Below, one piece after another: positions 12,855 to 20,659 of a stretch of DNA of 20,659 bases. Every line of letters begins with the position of its first letter. The stretch's first letter is position 1. The stretch comes from Nitrospina sp. (GTDB lineage: Bacteria; Nitrospinota; Nitrospinia; Nitrospinales; Nitrospinaceae): positions 1 through 20,659 of the forward strand of contig SMVT01000063.1 of NCBI GenBank assembly GCA_004357365.1. Reading direction: 5' to 3'. Under the pieces are notes generated by a model, which saw only the letters and a program-made list of their open reading frames with translations, did no database searches and was not told the origin of the DNA. A program made the position numbers and the translations under genes.

Positions 12855-13928
12855 ATGGCTAAAATAGACGCTTTTTTCAAACTGATGAACGATCAGGGAG
12901 CCTCCGACCTCCATCTGATATCGGGTTCCCAGCCGATTTTGCGCGTGCATGGAGATATGGAACGCGTCAAATACAAGGTCATGGAAAACGACGAACTCAA
13001 GGCCCTCCTGTATGAGATTTGTCCGGAAAACAAGATCAAGGTGTTTGAGGAGACCGGGGATATCGACTTTGGTTACGAGGTGCCCAACCTGGCCCGCTAC
13101 CGTTGCAACTACTTTCAGCAGAAGTGGGGCATCGGCTCCGTCTTCCGGGAAATTCCCAGCGAAATCCTGACGGCCGAACAGCTGGGTCTGCCATCGGTTC
13201 TCAACAAGCTGGCCATGTTGCACAAGGGCATGGTGCTGGTGACGGGTCCCACCGGTAGCGGCAAGTCCACGACGCTGGCGGCGATGATCGATTACGTCAA
13301 CCGCAACAAAAAATCCCACATCCTGACCGTAGAAGACCCGATCGAATTTGTTCATAAAAGCAAAGGCTGTGTGGTCAACCATCGCGAGGTGGGACTGCAC
13401 ACGCAGAGTTTTAAAGCCGCGTTGCGCGGCGCCTTGCGGGAAGACCCGGATATTATTCTGGTGGGCGAGATGCGGGATCTGGAAACCATCGAGCTGGCCC
13501 TGGAGGCGGCCTCCACCGGTCACCTTGTGTTCGGCACCCTGCATACCCAGAGCGCGGCTAAAACCGTGGATCGCATCATCGACGTGTTTCCCGCGAACCA
13601 GCAGGCGCAGATTCGCACCACTCTGTCGGAAAGTTTGAAAGGCGTAATAGCCCAGAACCTGTTCAAACGGATCGACAAGAAGGGCCGGATCGCCGTGCTG
13701 GAAATTCTGGTGGTCACCCCGGCGACGTCCAACCTGATTCGCGAGGGGAAAACCTTCCAGATTCCGTCGGTTATTCAAACCGGCAAGAAGTACGGCATGC
13801 AATCTTTGGACGACGCGATTCTGGAAGCCCTGCAGGCCAAGAAGATCAGCCCGGAAGACGCGTATGACAAATCTGTCGTCAAGGAGAGATTTGTTCAGTA
13901 TTTGAAAGAACCTCCCGAATTTCTATAG
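12855..13928 (+). CDS. pilT: Type IV pilus retraction ATPase PilT
   Basis: A 357-residue hexameric retraction ATPase. The N-terminal PAS-like domain has DQGASDLHLISGSQPILRV. Walker A is GPTGSGKSTTLAAM at about residues 131-144, the Asp box is HILTVEDPIEFVH, Walker B is DIILVGEMRD, and the His box GHLVFGTLHT follows. The C-terminal end carries the PilT-specific SNLIREGKTFQIPSVIQ and GMQSLDDAI, the region needed for retraction in the family. All catalytic motifs look intact. It is the first of two consecutive PilT-family genes, with 7 bases between them. Confidence 0.95.
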   Translation: MAKIDAFFKLMNDQGASDLHLISGSQPILRVHGDMERVKYKVMENDELKALLYEICPENKIKVFEETGDIDFGYEVPNLARYRCNYFQQKWGIGSVFREIPSEILTAEQLGLPSVLNKLAMLHKGMVLVTGPTGSGKSTTLAAMIDYVNRNKKSHILTVEDPIEFVHKSKGCVVNHREVGLHTQSFKAALRGALREDPDIILVGEMRDLETIELALEAASTGHLVFGTLHTQSAAKTVDRIIDVFPANQQAQIRTTLSESLKGVIAQNLFKRIDKKGRIAVLEILVVTPATSNLIREGKTFQIPSVIQTGKKYGMQSLDDAILEALQAKKISPEDAYDKSVVKERFVQYLKEPPEFL

Positions 13929-13935
13929 GCAGTAT

Positions 13936-15135
13936 ATGCGAAAAGCGGAAATCGATTACATCCTGACCACCATGCTGGAGGCGTATGGAAACATCTCCGA
14001 CCTGAACATCACCGTTGGCAAAACCTTCCAGGTGGAAGTCAACGGCAAGCTGGTGGACGTGCCGGTGAACCCGCCGATCCCGCAGATCACCCCCTTTCAG
14101 GCCGAAGTGATTGCCTTGAACCTGATCAATTCCGACCGGCGGCTGACGGAAATTCTCCTCAAGAGCGGTTCCTGCGACTGTTCGTATTATATTCAAGGCA
14201 AGGCTCGTTTCCGCGTCAACATTTTTTCGCAACGGGGCAATTACAGTATCGTGCTGAGAAAGCTCGAAACCCGGATTCCTTCGATCGAAGAATTGAAACT
14301 GCCGCCGCAATTCGGAAAAGCGGCGGAAGAGAAAAACGGATTGATCCTGGTCACGGGCGCCACCGGCAGCGGTAAAACCACCACGCTGGCGGCCATGCTC
14401 AACAAGATCAACCATGAAAAATCGGTGCACGTCATCACTCTGGAAGATCCGGTGGAATTTGTCCACCCGCAGCTGCGTTCCACCTTCAACCAGCGGGAGC
14501 TGGGCGGCGATTTCGATACCTTCGTTAACGGTCTCCGGGCCGCCCTGCGTCAGGCCCCCAAGGTGATCCTGGTGGGTGAGATGCGCGACCGGGAAACCGT
14601 CGAGGTCGGCATGAGCGCCGCCGAGACCGGTCACCTCGTCATGAGCACCCTGCATACCGTGGACGCCGGCCAGACCATCAACCGCATCATCGGTATGTTC
14701 GGCCAGGAAGAGGAACGGCAAATTCGCATTCGCCTGGCGGACTCCCTGCGCTGGATCATCAGCCAGAGGCTGGTGCCCAAGGTAGGCGGTGGGCGTATTG
14801 CGCTGCTCGAGATCATGGCCAACAACATGCGGGTCAAGGATACAATTCTCAACGGCGAAACCGAGGACAAGACGTTTTATGACATCGTCCGGAATGGCGA
14901 CGCCTACGGCATGTGGACTTTCGACCAGCATATCATCAAGCTGTACGTTGAAGGGCAGATTTCGGAAGAAACCGCCAGGGCCTACGCCACGCGCAGAGCC
15001 GTGGTGGCCCGCGGAATCGACACCATCAAAGCCGGCAAAGGTGAAAAAACCACAGATATCGAAGGCCTGGCCATGGACGAAAAATACGACCGGGAAACCA
15101 CCGGTAAGGTCAAACTTAAAAAGAAACGGGCCTGA
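13936..15135 (+). CDS. Second PilT/PilU-family retraction ATPase
   Basis: A 399-residue paralogue of the preceding ATPase. It keeps SDLNITVGKTFQVEVNGK, Walker A GATGSGKTTTLAAML at about residues 141-155, HVITLEDPVEFVHPQ, Walker B VILVGEMRD and a His box with GHLVMSTLHT. Its C-terminal region differs: the PilT SNLIREGK motif is replaced by VKDTILNGETEDKTFYDIV. A basic tail of about 60 residues ending in KLKKKRA is added. This makes it more like an accessory PilU-type motor than a second PilT, although I cannot assign it by alignment. A short spacer of 7 bases couples it to pilT. Confidence 0.88.
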   Translation: MRKAEIDYILTTMLEAYGNISDLNITVGKTFQVEVNGKLVDVPVNPPIPQITPFQAEVIALNLINSDRRLTEILLKSGSCDCSYYIQGKARFRVNIFSQRGNYSIVLRKLETRIPSIEELKLPPQFGKAAEEKNGLILVTGATGSGKTTTLAAMLNKINHEKSVHVITLEDPVEFVHPQLRSTFNQRELGGDFDTFVNGLRAALRQAPKVILVGEMRDRETVEVGMSAAETGHLVMSTLHTVDAGQTINRIIGMFGQEEERQIRIRLADSLRWIISQRLVPKVGGGRIALLEIMANNMRVKDTILNGETEDKTFYDIVRNGDAYGMWTFDQHIIKLYVEGQISEETARAYATRRAVVARGIDTIKAGKGEKTTDIEGLAMDEKYDRETTGKVKLKKKRA

Positions 15136-15161
15136 TCGAGCCCCGTGTTGGAGATGTGGGT

Positions 15162-15836
15162 ATGCAGATAACGTGTTCCAGTTGTTCCAGGGAAATCAAT
15201 ATCCCCGACGATAAGGTCCCCCAAGGCCAAGCGTTCAATTTAACCTGTCCGGGGTGCAAGACCAAGATGCGGGTGGACCAGCATTTACAGCCGCCGCAAC
15301 CGGCGCCGGGCTTCGGCGAAGAGGAGGAGGGTGGTGCGGTGGATGCCGCATCCATGGTGATGGATGAAGAATTTGATGACAATGATGAGGCCTTTGAAAT
15401 TTACGATGAGCACGACAAAATCGCCCTGATCCTGGACAAGAAAAACCACGACCTCTGGACCACCGCATTAACTGAATTAGAGTATAAATTGCAGAGCGCC
15501 AAATCGCCTGAACACGCGGTCCATAAACTCAAATTCAATCAGTACCATGTGGTTGCATTTCATGAAAATTTTGGCGACACTACATTGGAGTCCAGCCCGC
15601 TTTATGAATATATCAAAGATATGCCCATGGACACCCGCCGCAAAACTTTTGTGGCGTTGATCGGCGGCAATTTCAAGACTTTGGATCACATGGAAGCCCT
15701 GGCCCACAGTGTGAACCTGGTGATCAACCAGAACGAAATGGATCAGCTCGAAACCATTTTGAAAAAGGCGACCGCAGAAAATGATAACTTTTACAAGGTC
15801 TATCGAGAGACCATGACCGCACTCGGGAAACTCTAA
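15162..15836 (+). CDS. Zinc-ribbon protein of unknown function in pilus cluster
   Basis: A 224-residue protein. ATG 15162 is preferred because GGAG lies 8 bases before it; an in-frame GTG at 15156 is too close. A zinc ribbon of the MJ0042 type opens it: C5, C8, C29 and C32 (ITCSSCSREINIPDDK ... LTCPGCKTKM). An acidic linker (about 45-85, EEEEGGAVDAAS, EEFDDNDEAFE) leads to a C-terminal alpha/beta domain of about 130 residues. That domain has KIALILDKKNHDLWTTALTE and RKTFVALIGGNFKTLDHMEA, loosely like a receiver/PilZ-adjacent 'VALI' fold. No named family is recognised for the C-terminal part. It lies between the retraction ATPases and the CNB gene; the next start is 2 bases away. Confidence 0.8.
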   Translation: MQITCSSCSREINIPDDKVPQGQAFNLTCPGCKTKMRVDQHLQPPQPAPGFGEEEEGGAVDAASMVMDEEFDDNDEAFEIYDEHDKIALILDKKNHDLWTTALTELEYKLQSAKSPEHAVHKLKFNQYHVVAFHENFGDTTLESSPLYEYIKDMPMDTRRKTFVALIGGNFKTLDHMEALAHSVNLVINQNEMDQLETILKKATAENDNFYKVYRETMTALGKL

Positions 15837-15838
15837 TT

Positions 15839-16258
15839 ATGGGATTTGAAAACACTCCGCATATTCAACGATACGCCAACGGCGACATCATCGTATCGGA
15901 AGGCATTGTCAGCAACAACGCCTACATTATTCTGGAGGGTCAAGTCAACGTCACCAAAAAGGTGGATAAGAAAAGCATCCTGATCAATTCCCTGAGCAAG
16001 GGAGAAGTATTCGGGGAAATGGGTATGATTTCCCAATCGGCCCGTAGCGCCAGTGTGGTGGCTGTGGGCAACGTTACCATTGGTGTGATTGACCGGGAGC
16101 AGTTTGAAGCCACCGTTTCACAACTGCCCGAAGATATTCAGGCCATCGTCAAAGCCCTGGTCGACCGGTTGCGGTACACCAGCGACCAGTTGTCCAAGAT
16201 CGGACTGGAACTGGAAAAAACGCGCAGTATCATTTCTTCCTTTTCCTCGCAACATTAG
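15839..16258 (+). CDS. Stand-alone cyclic-nucleotide-binding-domain protein
   Basis: A 139-residue protein consisting of one cNMP-binding (CRP-like) beta-barrel and a C-terminal helix. The barrel shows YANGDIIVSEGIVSNNAYII and LEGQVNVTKKVD. The phosphate-binding cassette is KGEVFGEMGMISQSARSASV, keeping the FGE glutamate and the arginine that contact the cyclic phosphate and ribose in the family. The tail (about 105-139) is helical, with no DNA-binding HTH, so it is unlikely to be a transcription factor. It could sense cAMP or cGMP and act on the retraction motors next to it. The start follows the zinc-ribbon gene after 2 bases, and pilC follows 29 bases later. Confidence 0.9.
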   Translation: MGFENTPHIQRYANGDIIVSEGIVSNNAYIILEGQVNVTKKVDKKSILINSLSKGEVFGEMGMISQSARSASVVAVGNVTIGVIDREQFEATVSQLPEDIQAIVKALVDRLRYTSDQLSKIGLELEKTRSIISSFSSQH

Positions 16259-16287
16259 GGTTCCGCTGTCTAGGGTAAGAGCACACT

Positions 16288-17484
16288 ATGCCGACATATA
16301 AATACAAAACAACGATCAATGGAAAGGTTCAAGCCGGCGAGATAGAAGCCGAAAACGAACAGGGCGCGCTAGGGAAGCTGAAGCAGAAGAACATCAAGGT
16401 CGACAGCGTCAGGAAAAAATCCGAGAGCGCTTTTCTCGGTCCCAAAAAACGAAGAATCACCGAGCGCGACATCGTCATCTTCACCCGCCAGTTTTCCACC
16501 ATGGTCGACGCCGGTCTGCCGCTGGTGCAATGCCTGGAAATCCTGGGACGGGGAGCGGACAATAAGACCTTCGGCGAGGCCATCACGAAGGTCAAAACCG
16601 ATATCGAATCCGGAGCTAATCTGTCCGACGCCCTGAGACGGCACCCGAAAATCTTCGATTCCCTGTACTGCAACCTGGTGGAAGCCGGGGAGGCCGGCGG
16701 TATTCTGGACACCATCCTGTCCCGCCTGGCGGCCTATATCGAAAAGGCTATGGCGCTCAAGAAAAAAGTCAAAGCCGCCATGGTCTATCCCGGCGCCATC
16801 GTCACCGTGGCTTTTGTGGTCGTGGCCTTTCTCATGGTCTTCGTGATTCCGACGTTCGCCACCATGTTCGAGAGAGGGGGTGCGGAGTTGCCCGGCCCGA
16901 CCGCCATCGTTATGGCCATCAGTAACTTTTTCCGCCATCAGTGGTATTTCATTTTCGGCGGCCCCATCCTGTTTTTTTTCCTGTTCAAACGCGTGTACGC
17001 CACCGAGCGCGGGAATATCGAAATCGACCGTCTGGTCCTGAAAGTGCCGGTTTTCGGGATGCTCATCAAGAAAGTATCGACCGCCAAATTCTCACGGACG
17101 CTGGGAACCCTGATCTCCAGCGGCGTTCCCCTGATTGAAGCCATGGATATCTGTGCCCGCACCGCGGGAAACAAAATTATCGAGATCGCGATTTTAAATA
17201 CCATCGAAGCCATCAAGGAAGGTGAAACCATCGCCGCCCCGCTGGCCCGTGAAAACGTGTTCCCCGCCATGGTGATCCAGATGATCGACGTTGGTGAATC
17301 GGCCGGCGCCCTCGATGCCATGCTGACCAAAATCGCCGATTTTTACGATGAAGAAGTGGATACCGCCGTGGAAGGTTTGACCGCTCTTCTCGAACCCATG
17401 CTGATGGTTTTCCTGGGCTGCGTGGTCGGTTTTATCGTGGTGGCCATGTACCTTCCCATCTTCAAAATGGGCGAAACCATGTAA
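16288..17484 (+). CDS. pilC: Type IV pilus inner-membrane platform protein PilC
   Basis: A 398-residue type II secretion F-domain protein. The N-terminal part (YKYKTTINGKVQAGEIEAEN) has the small domain common to PilC/GspF. The first F domain begins at RDIVIFTRQFSTMVDAGLPL and ends in a transmembrane helix (AIVTVAFVVVAFLMVFVIP, about 170-190). A second hydrophobic segment is near 215-235. The second F domain has KFSRTLGTLISSGVPLIEAM and ends in the C-terminal helix MLMVFLGCVVGFIVVAMYLP. Length and order are standard. PilC anchors the assembly ATPase; no pilB is in the window. Confidence 0.96.
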   Translation: MPTYKYKTTINGKVQAGEIEAENEQGALGKLKQKNIKVDSVRKKSESAFLGPKKRRITERDIVIFTRQFSTMVDAGLPLVQCLEILGRGADNKTFGEAITKVKTDIESGANLSDALRRHPKIFDSLYCNLVEAGEAGGILDTILSRLAAYIEKAMALKKKVKAAMVYPGAIVTVAFVVVAFLMVFVIPTFATMFERGGAELPGPTAIVMAISNFFRHQWYFIFGGPILFFFLFKRVYATERGNIEIDRLVLKVPVFGMLIKKVSTAKFSRTLGTLISSGVPLIEAMDICARTAGNKIIEIAILNTIEAIKEGETIAAPLARENVFPAMVIQMIDVGESAGALDAMLTKIADFYDEEVDTAVEGLTALLEPMLMVFLGCVVGFIVVAMYLPIFKMGETM

Positions 17485-17553
17485 CCGTTCCGGACCCGCA
17501 ACGGTGGGGCAGGCGGCCGTCAATACTTTTCCCCGTTTCCGACTGGTAATGCA

Positions 17554-19326
17554 ATGACCCCAATAAGGGACAACCCGGACAAGGAACTGCTCCTTCGGGT
17601 CAAAACGATCATGGTTTTGAGGATCGTTTTCCTGACCGGATTTGTGGTACTGGTTATCCTGTTCGAGCGCAGTTCCCAGCAGGCAACCCCCATCGTTCCC
17701 TTAAGCGCCATTCTGTGCGCGGCGTATTTTCTATCCCTGACCAGCGCCCTGTTTCTGCGTATCGGCATCCCACTGCCGACGGTGGCCTGGTTTCAGGTGG
17801 TCGGCGACCTGGGCGTGGTCGGCGGCATCATCTTCACCACCGGCGGTGTGGAAAGTCCCCTTTCCTTTTTGTTCCTGTTTGTCATTATCAGCTCCAGCGT
17901 CATGCTGCCCCGGATGGTGAGTTACCTGACCGCTTCCGGCGCCAGCATCATTTACGGGCTGTTGGTGGATCTGGAATATTTTAATGTGATCCTACCGATT
18001 TATTTTTTCCCCAAGTCCACCGTGTCCTATCAGGGCGCCTATCTGTTTTACATCATTTCCCTCAACATCGCGTCCTTCTTTTCCGTGGCCTATCTCAGCA
18101 GTATTCTCAATCACCGATTGAGAGTCATCAAGGATGAACTTCGCACCAAGAATATCGATTTTAAAAAACTTCAGCAGTTTCACCGGAACGTTGTTCAGAA
18201 TATGGTGAACGGACTGATGACCACCGACCTTGAAGGACGCATCACCTCCGTCAATATCGCCTGCGAAAGCATCACCGGCGTTCCCCTGAATGAATGCATC
18301 GGCAAATACTGTTATCAAGTACTGCCGATGGAGGAATTGACCCGTCTGTTCACCTATAAGGAGGATCTCATTGCCATGCCCTGCCATATGGAAGGGGAAT
18401 GCCAGCGCGAGGGAGAGGAAACCATTTTGATTGCCATGAAAATCAGCTACCTGATGAGCCCGGGTGCAGAGGGCAAAAAACATCTCGACCAGCCGGAAGG
18501 CTACATTTGCGTGTTCGAAGACCGCACGGAGATGCATCAGATGGAAGAAAAAATGAAACAGTCGGAACAGTTGGCCGCGGTGGGAAAATTTTCAGCCGGA
18601 CTGGCCCATGAAATCCGCAATCCTCTGGCCTCGCTCAGCGGCTCCATTCAATTATTGAAGGGAACCCTCCAAATCGACGAAGAACAGCAACGGTTAATGG
18701 ACATCGCTCTGAAGGAAGCGGAACGGGTCAACGGTATCGTCTCCGAATTCCTGGCGTATTCCCAGCCGCGCAAAAGCAAACCCACCGTTATCGATCTGAC
18801 CCAATTGCTGGAAGACATCATTATCCTGATGAAAAACAGCAACGAATACGACCCCAGCATTCACCTCCAGCTGGTGGCGCCGCCCGACCACATCATCATC
18901 CAGAGCGAAGAAGCCCAGATCAGGCAGATGATCTGGAACCTGTGCATCAACGGCGTTCAGGCCATGGATAAATCCGGCAACCTGACCCTGACCCTCAAAA
19001 AGGTGGACGGCTACATGACTAAGGATTTTGAAACCGGCCGCCGGGGAGTGCTGATTATCGTGGAAGACCAAGGCCGGGGCATTCCCCTGGAGGAACAGAC
19101 CACCATCATCGAACCTTTTTTCACCACCCGGGAAGAGGGTGTGGGATTGGGCCTGGCCACCGTCAAGCAGATCGTGGAGCGGTTTGCCGGACACATCAGC
19201 GTGACCAGCGAGCCCGGCCGCGGCACCTGTTTCGACGTGTTCCTGCCTCAGGAACGGTCGCTGCTCAGCGCCCGCAACTCCAATGCCAATGCCGACGACA
19301 CCCAAGCGGTTACCGAAGAAAAATAA
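17554..19326 (+). CDS. pilS: PilS-type sensor histidine kinase
   Basis: A 590-residue membrane sensor kinase. Several N-terminal transmembrane segments (about residues 17-195) include the PilS-typical IIFTTGGVESPLSFLFLFVI. A PAS domain occupies about 205-325 (GLMTTDLEGRITSVNIACES). HisKA has AAVGKFSAGLAHEIRNPLAS with His352 as the phospho-acceptor. The HATPase part has an N box (WNLCINGVQAMD, near 460-471), VEDQGRGIP (near 502) and GVGLGLATVKQIVE (near 527). A Ser/Asn-rich tail of about 20 residues ends it. In the usual system PilS phosphorylates the sigma-54 activator PilR to switch pilin transcription. pilR is not next to it here, where an unrelated lipoprotein gene follows. The gap to pilC is 69 bases. 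Confidence 0.92.
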   Translation: MTPIRDNPDKELLLRVKTIMVLRIVFLTGFVVLVILFERSSQQATPIVPLSAILCAAYFLSLTSALFLRIGIPLPTVAWFQVVGDLGVVGGIIFTTGGVESPLSFLFLFVIISSSVMLPRMVSYLTASGASIIYGLLVDLEYFNVILPIYFFPKSTVSYQGAYLFYIISLNIASFFSVAYLSSILNHRLRVIKDELRTKNIDFKKLQQFHRNVVQNMVNGLMTTDLEGRITSVNIACESITGVPLNECIGKYCYQVLPMEELTRLFTYKEDLIAMPCHMEGECQREGEETILIAMKISYLMSPGAEGKKHLDQPEGYICVFEDRTEMHQMEEKMKQSEQLAAVGKFSAGLAHEIRNPLASLSGSIQLLKGTLQIDEEQQRLMDIALKEAERVNGIVSEFLAYSQPRKSKPTVIDLTQLLEDIIILMKNSNEYDPSIHLQLVAPPDHIIIQSEEAQIRQMIWNLCINGVQAMDKSGNLTLTLKKVDGYMTKDFETGRRGVLIIVEDQGRGIPLEEQTTIIEPFFTTREEGVGLGLATVKQIVERFAGHISVTSEPGRGTCFDVFLPQERSLLSARNSNANADDTQAVTEEK

Positions 19327-19391
19327 TTTTTCCGCCCGTGTTTTCCTGTTACTCTCTTGCCCCACGTCGTTTCCTTAATCGCCGTACACGG

Positions 19392-20234
19392 ATGCTGATG
19401 AACCTGTTTAAATCTAAAATCGTATTCATTTTTATTGCGGGACTGCTCGGTCTTTGGAGTTGGGGCTGTACCGGCCGGACCCCGATGCCAACCGAGCCGG
19501 AAAATATGGTCCGCATTCCCGCAGGACCGTTTGCGATGGGTACGGTGATTGAAAACGAACGCCTGTGGGGCGATACCGATGAAGAGCCGGTTCATGAAAT
19601 CTTTCTCAGCGAATATTTCATCGATCGCTATGAAGTGACCGCACAAGAATTCGGCGCCTTTTTAAACGCGCATCCGGATGAGGCGGAACGTTATATCCGG
19701 ATTCAGAACACCGCCACCCTCGAACACACCGGGGGAACCTATCGTCCCCGTCCGGGCTTGGAGAAGCATCCCGCCAACCACGTGTCCTGGTACGGTGCCG
19801 ACGCCTTTTGCCGCTGGCGGGGTCAACGCCTGCCCACCGAAGCCGAATGGGAAAAAGCCGCGCGCGGCACCGATGAACGCATCTTTCCCTGGGGCAATCA
19901 ATTTCCCCACAACGACTTTGTCACCTTCCGCAGAAAATTTTCCGAGTACGGCTTCGACGTCATGCAACCGGTCGACGCCCTGCCCGGAGGACAATCCCCC
20001 TACGGCGTGTATCACATGGTGGGCAACGTGTGGGAATGGGTGGCGGACTGGTATGAAGACAGCTATTACGAGCACTCCCCCGCCAAAGATCCGCAGGGAC
20101 CCGAAACCGGCATCAGCAAGGTCCTGCGCGGTGGCAACTGGTACTACAAAGCCTACTACATGCGCACCACCTACCGTTTCAACGAATACCCCGACGCCTT
20201 CAAAATATGGCAGGGTTTCCGTTGCGCACAATAA
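19392..20234 (+). CDS. SUMF1/FGE-fold lipoprotein (probably not an FGly enzyme)
   Basis: About 280 residues. ATG 19392 and 19398 are both possible; the earlier in-frame GTG at 19338 is improbable. A lipoprotein signal (FIFIAGLLGLWSWGC) places the lipidated Cys near residue 26. The FGE-sulfatase domain then runs to the end: VRIPAGPFAMGTVIE, YFIDRYEVTAQEFGAFLN, NHVSWYGADAFCRWRGQRLP, TEAEWEKAARG, YHMVGNVWEWVADWYEDSYY, VLRGGNWYYKAYYMRTTYRF and QGFRCAQ. Where formylglycine-generating enzymes have the paired active-site cysteines, this protein has GGNWYYKAYY, so it is unlikely to oxidise cysteine. A binding or scaffold role at the outer membrane is an inference. It is probably co-transcribed with pilS. 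Confidence 0.88.
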   Translation: MLMNLFKSKIVFIFIAGLLGLWSWGCTGRTPMPTEPENMVRIPAGPFAMGTVIENERLWGDTDEEPVHEIFLSEYFIDRYEVTAQEFGAFLNAHPDEAERYIRIQNTATLEHTGGTYRPRPGLEKHPANHVSWYGADAFCRWRGQRLPTEAEWEKAARGTDERIFPWGNQFPHNDFVTFRRKFSEYGFDVMQPVDALPGGQSPYGVYHMVGNVWEWVADWYEDSYYEHSPAKDPQGPETGISKVLRGGNWYYKAYYMRTTYRFNEYPDAFKIWQGFRCAQ

Positions 20235-20235
20235 A

Positions 20236-20261
20236 AAACCCGGACCGTACGGTCCGGGTTT
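20236..20261. terminator. Bidirectional terminator between the lipoprotein gene and flgE
   Basis: A perfect palindrome, AAACCCGGACC-GTAC-GGTCCGGGTTT, with A/T runs at both ends lies just past the stop at 20234 and before the convergent flgE stop at 20282. It should end transcription from both sides. Confidence 0.9.
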
Positions 20262-20281
20262 CAGATTGAGGAGTTTAACGG

Positions 20282-20659
20282 TTAACGCGTCAGGTTTACC
20301 GTTTCCGTCAGCAGGTCGTCGGTGGTGCTGATAATCCGCGCGCTGGCCTGGAAGGCCTGCTGAGTTTTGATCAGGTTCACGAACTCCTCCGCCAGATCGA
20401 CGTTGGACAATTCCAGCGTACTGCCCAATATGGAACCGAACGCCCCGGTCTCCGGCAGGGAGATGATCGGCTGACCCGACAGGCGCGATTCCGCGAACAG
20501 GTTTTGTCCCAGCCGCGTCAGGCCGGTCGGCGAAAGAAAATTTGCCAGTCCCAACTGGAACAGGTTTTGCGACTGGCCGTTGTCGAACAATCCGAAAACC
20601 GTGCCGTCGAAGTCCACCGCAACGCCAACCAAAACACCGGAGCCGAATCCGTCCTGAAT
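20282..20659 (-). CDS. flgE: Flagellar hook protein FlgE, C-terminal part (partial)
   Basis: The frame is open to the window edge, so about 125 C-terminal residues are present; the TTG at 20632 is internal. The sequence begins IQDGFGSGVLVGVAVDFDG, then has TVFGLFDNGQSQNLFQLGLA, LANFLSPTGLTRLGQNLFAE and ILGSTLELSNVDLAEEFVNL. It ends with IKTQQAFQASARIISTTDDL. This is the standard end of flagellar hook-family proteins, with the LE.SNVDLAEEFVN.I..Q.AF signature that forms the D0 coiled coil. The hook rather than rod identity follows from DGxxxGVLVGVAVDFDGTVFG. It converges on the pilus cluster and suggests that a flagellar locus continues to the right. Confidence 0.93.
   Translation of the reverse strand: MQDGFGSGVLVGVAVDFDGTVFGLFDNGQSQNLFQLGLANFLSPTGLTRLGQNLFAESRLSGQPIISLPETGAFGSILGSTLELSNVDLAEEFVNLIKTQQAFQASARIISTTDDLLTETVNLTR

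Noticed and set aside
12777..13802. 341-residue minus-strand open frame opposite pilT
   Set aside because: It is fully antisense to pilT. Its His/Gln-rich composition is typical of antisense frames in GC-rich genes.
13879..14931. 350-residue minus-strand open frame opposite the second ATPase
   Set aside because: Same reason: the plus strand encodes a complete ATPase with all motifs, and the antisense frame lacks any recognisable domain.
19310..19345. Possible terminator after pilS
   Set aside because: Only a weak A/T-rich palindrome (AAAAAT/ATTTTT) is present, with no GC stem, so pilS and the next gene are probably co-transcribed.

Overview
The window is a roughly 20.7 kb piece of a moderately GC-rich chromosome from a Gram-negative bacterium. 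Lipoprotein signals, a type IV pilus cluster, an adenosylhopane synthase (HpnH), a RodZ-like protein and a flagellar hook protein all point that way. The mixture resembles Nitrospinota or deltaproteobacteria-like lineages, but this placement is an inference from gene content and could not be checked by a search.

Left part (1-1842): the 3' end of dnaX, then ybaB/ebfC and recR, the classic replication/repair string. A tRNA-Asn(GTT) with its own promoter and a strong hairpin terminator follow. The gaps between these genes carry copies of degenerate dispersed repeats.

Minus-strand envelope/regulatory block (1874-4062): read right to left, a secreted protein built of 11-residue repeats, an ECF-type sigma factor, a DUF3619-like single-pass membrane protein, a small secreted acidic protein, and a secreted basic DUF3106-like protein built of 18-residue repeats. 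The last four genes overlap each other and look like one operon.

Candidate mini-island (about 4214-6194): an AT-richer block with two overlapping genes (four-helix membrane protein and PfkB-type kinase). It is flanked by two direct copies of the 3' end of panE. One copy belongs to the intact panE and the other is a stranded fragment. The copies are almost identical over 51 bp and then diverge sharply, which suggests integration into the panE 3' end.

Middle (6060-10813): panE, a secreted nuclease with a C-terminal zinc-finger-like domain, a U32-family TrhP/YegQ tRNA-modification protein, a tiny two-helix membrane protein probably starting at TTG, and hpnH.

Right part (11007-19326): a long co-directional type IV pilus/twitching cluster behind one AT-rich promoter with a 12-bp inverted repeat. 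The order is TPR lipoprotein, RodZ-like protein, two PilT-family retraction ATPases, a zinc-ribbon protein, a cyclic-nucleotide-binding-domain protein, PilC and PilS. A SUMF1/FGE-fold lipoprotein lacking the catalytic cysteine pattern follows. A perfect palindromic terminator separates it from the convergent, partial flgE. The CNB and zinc-ribbon genes between the retraction motors and PilC are the least conventional part of this cluster.
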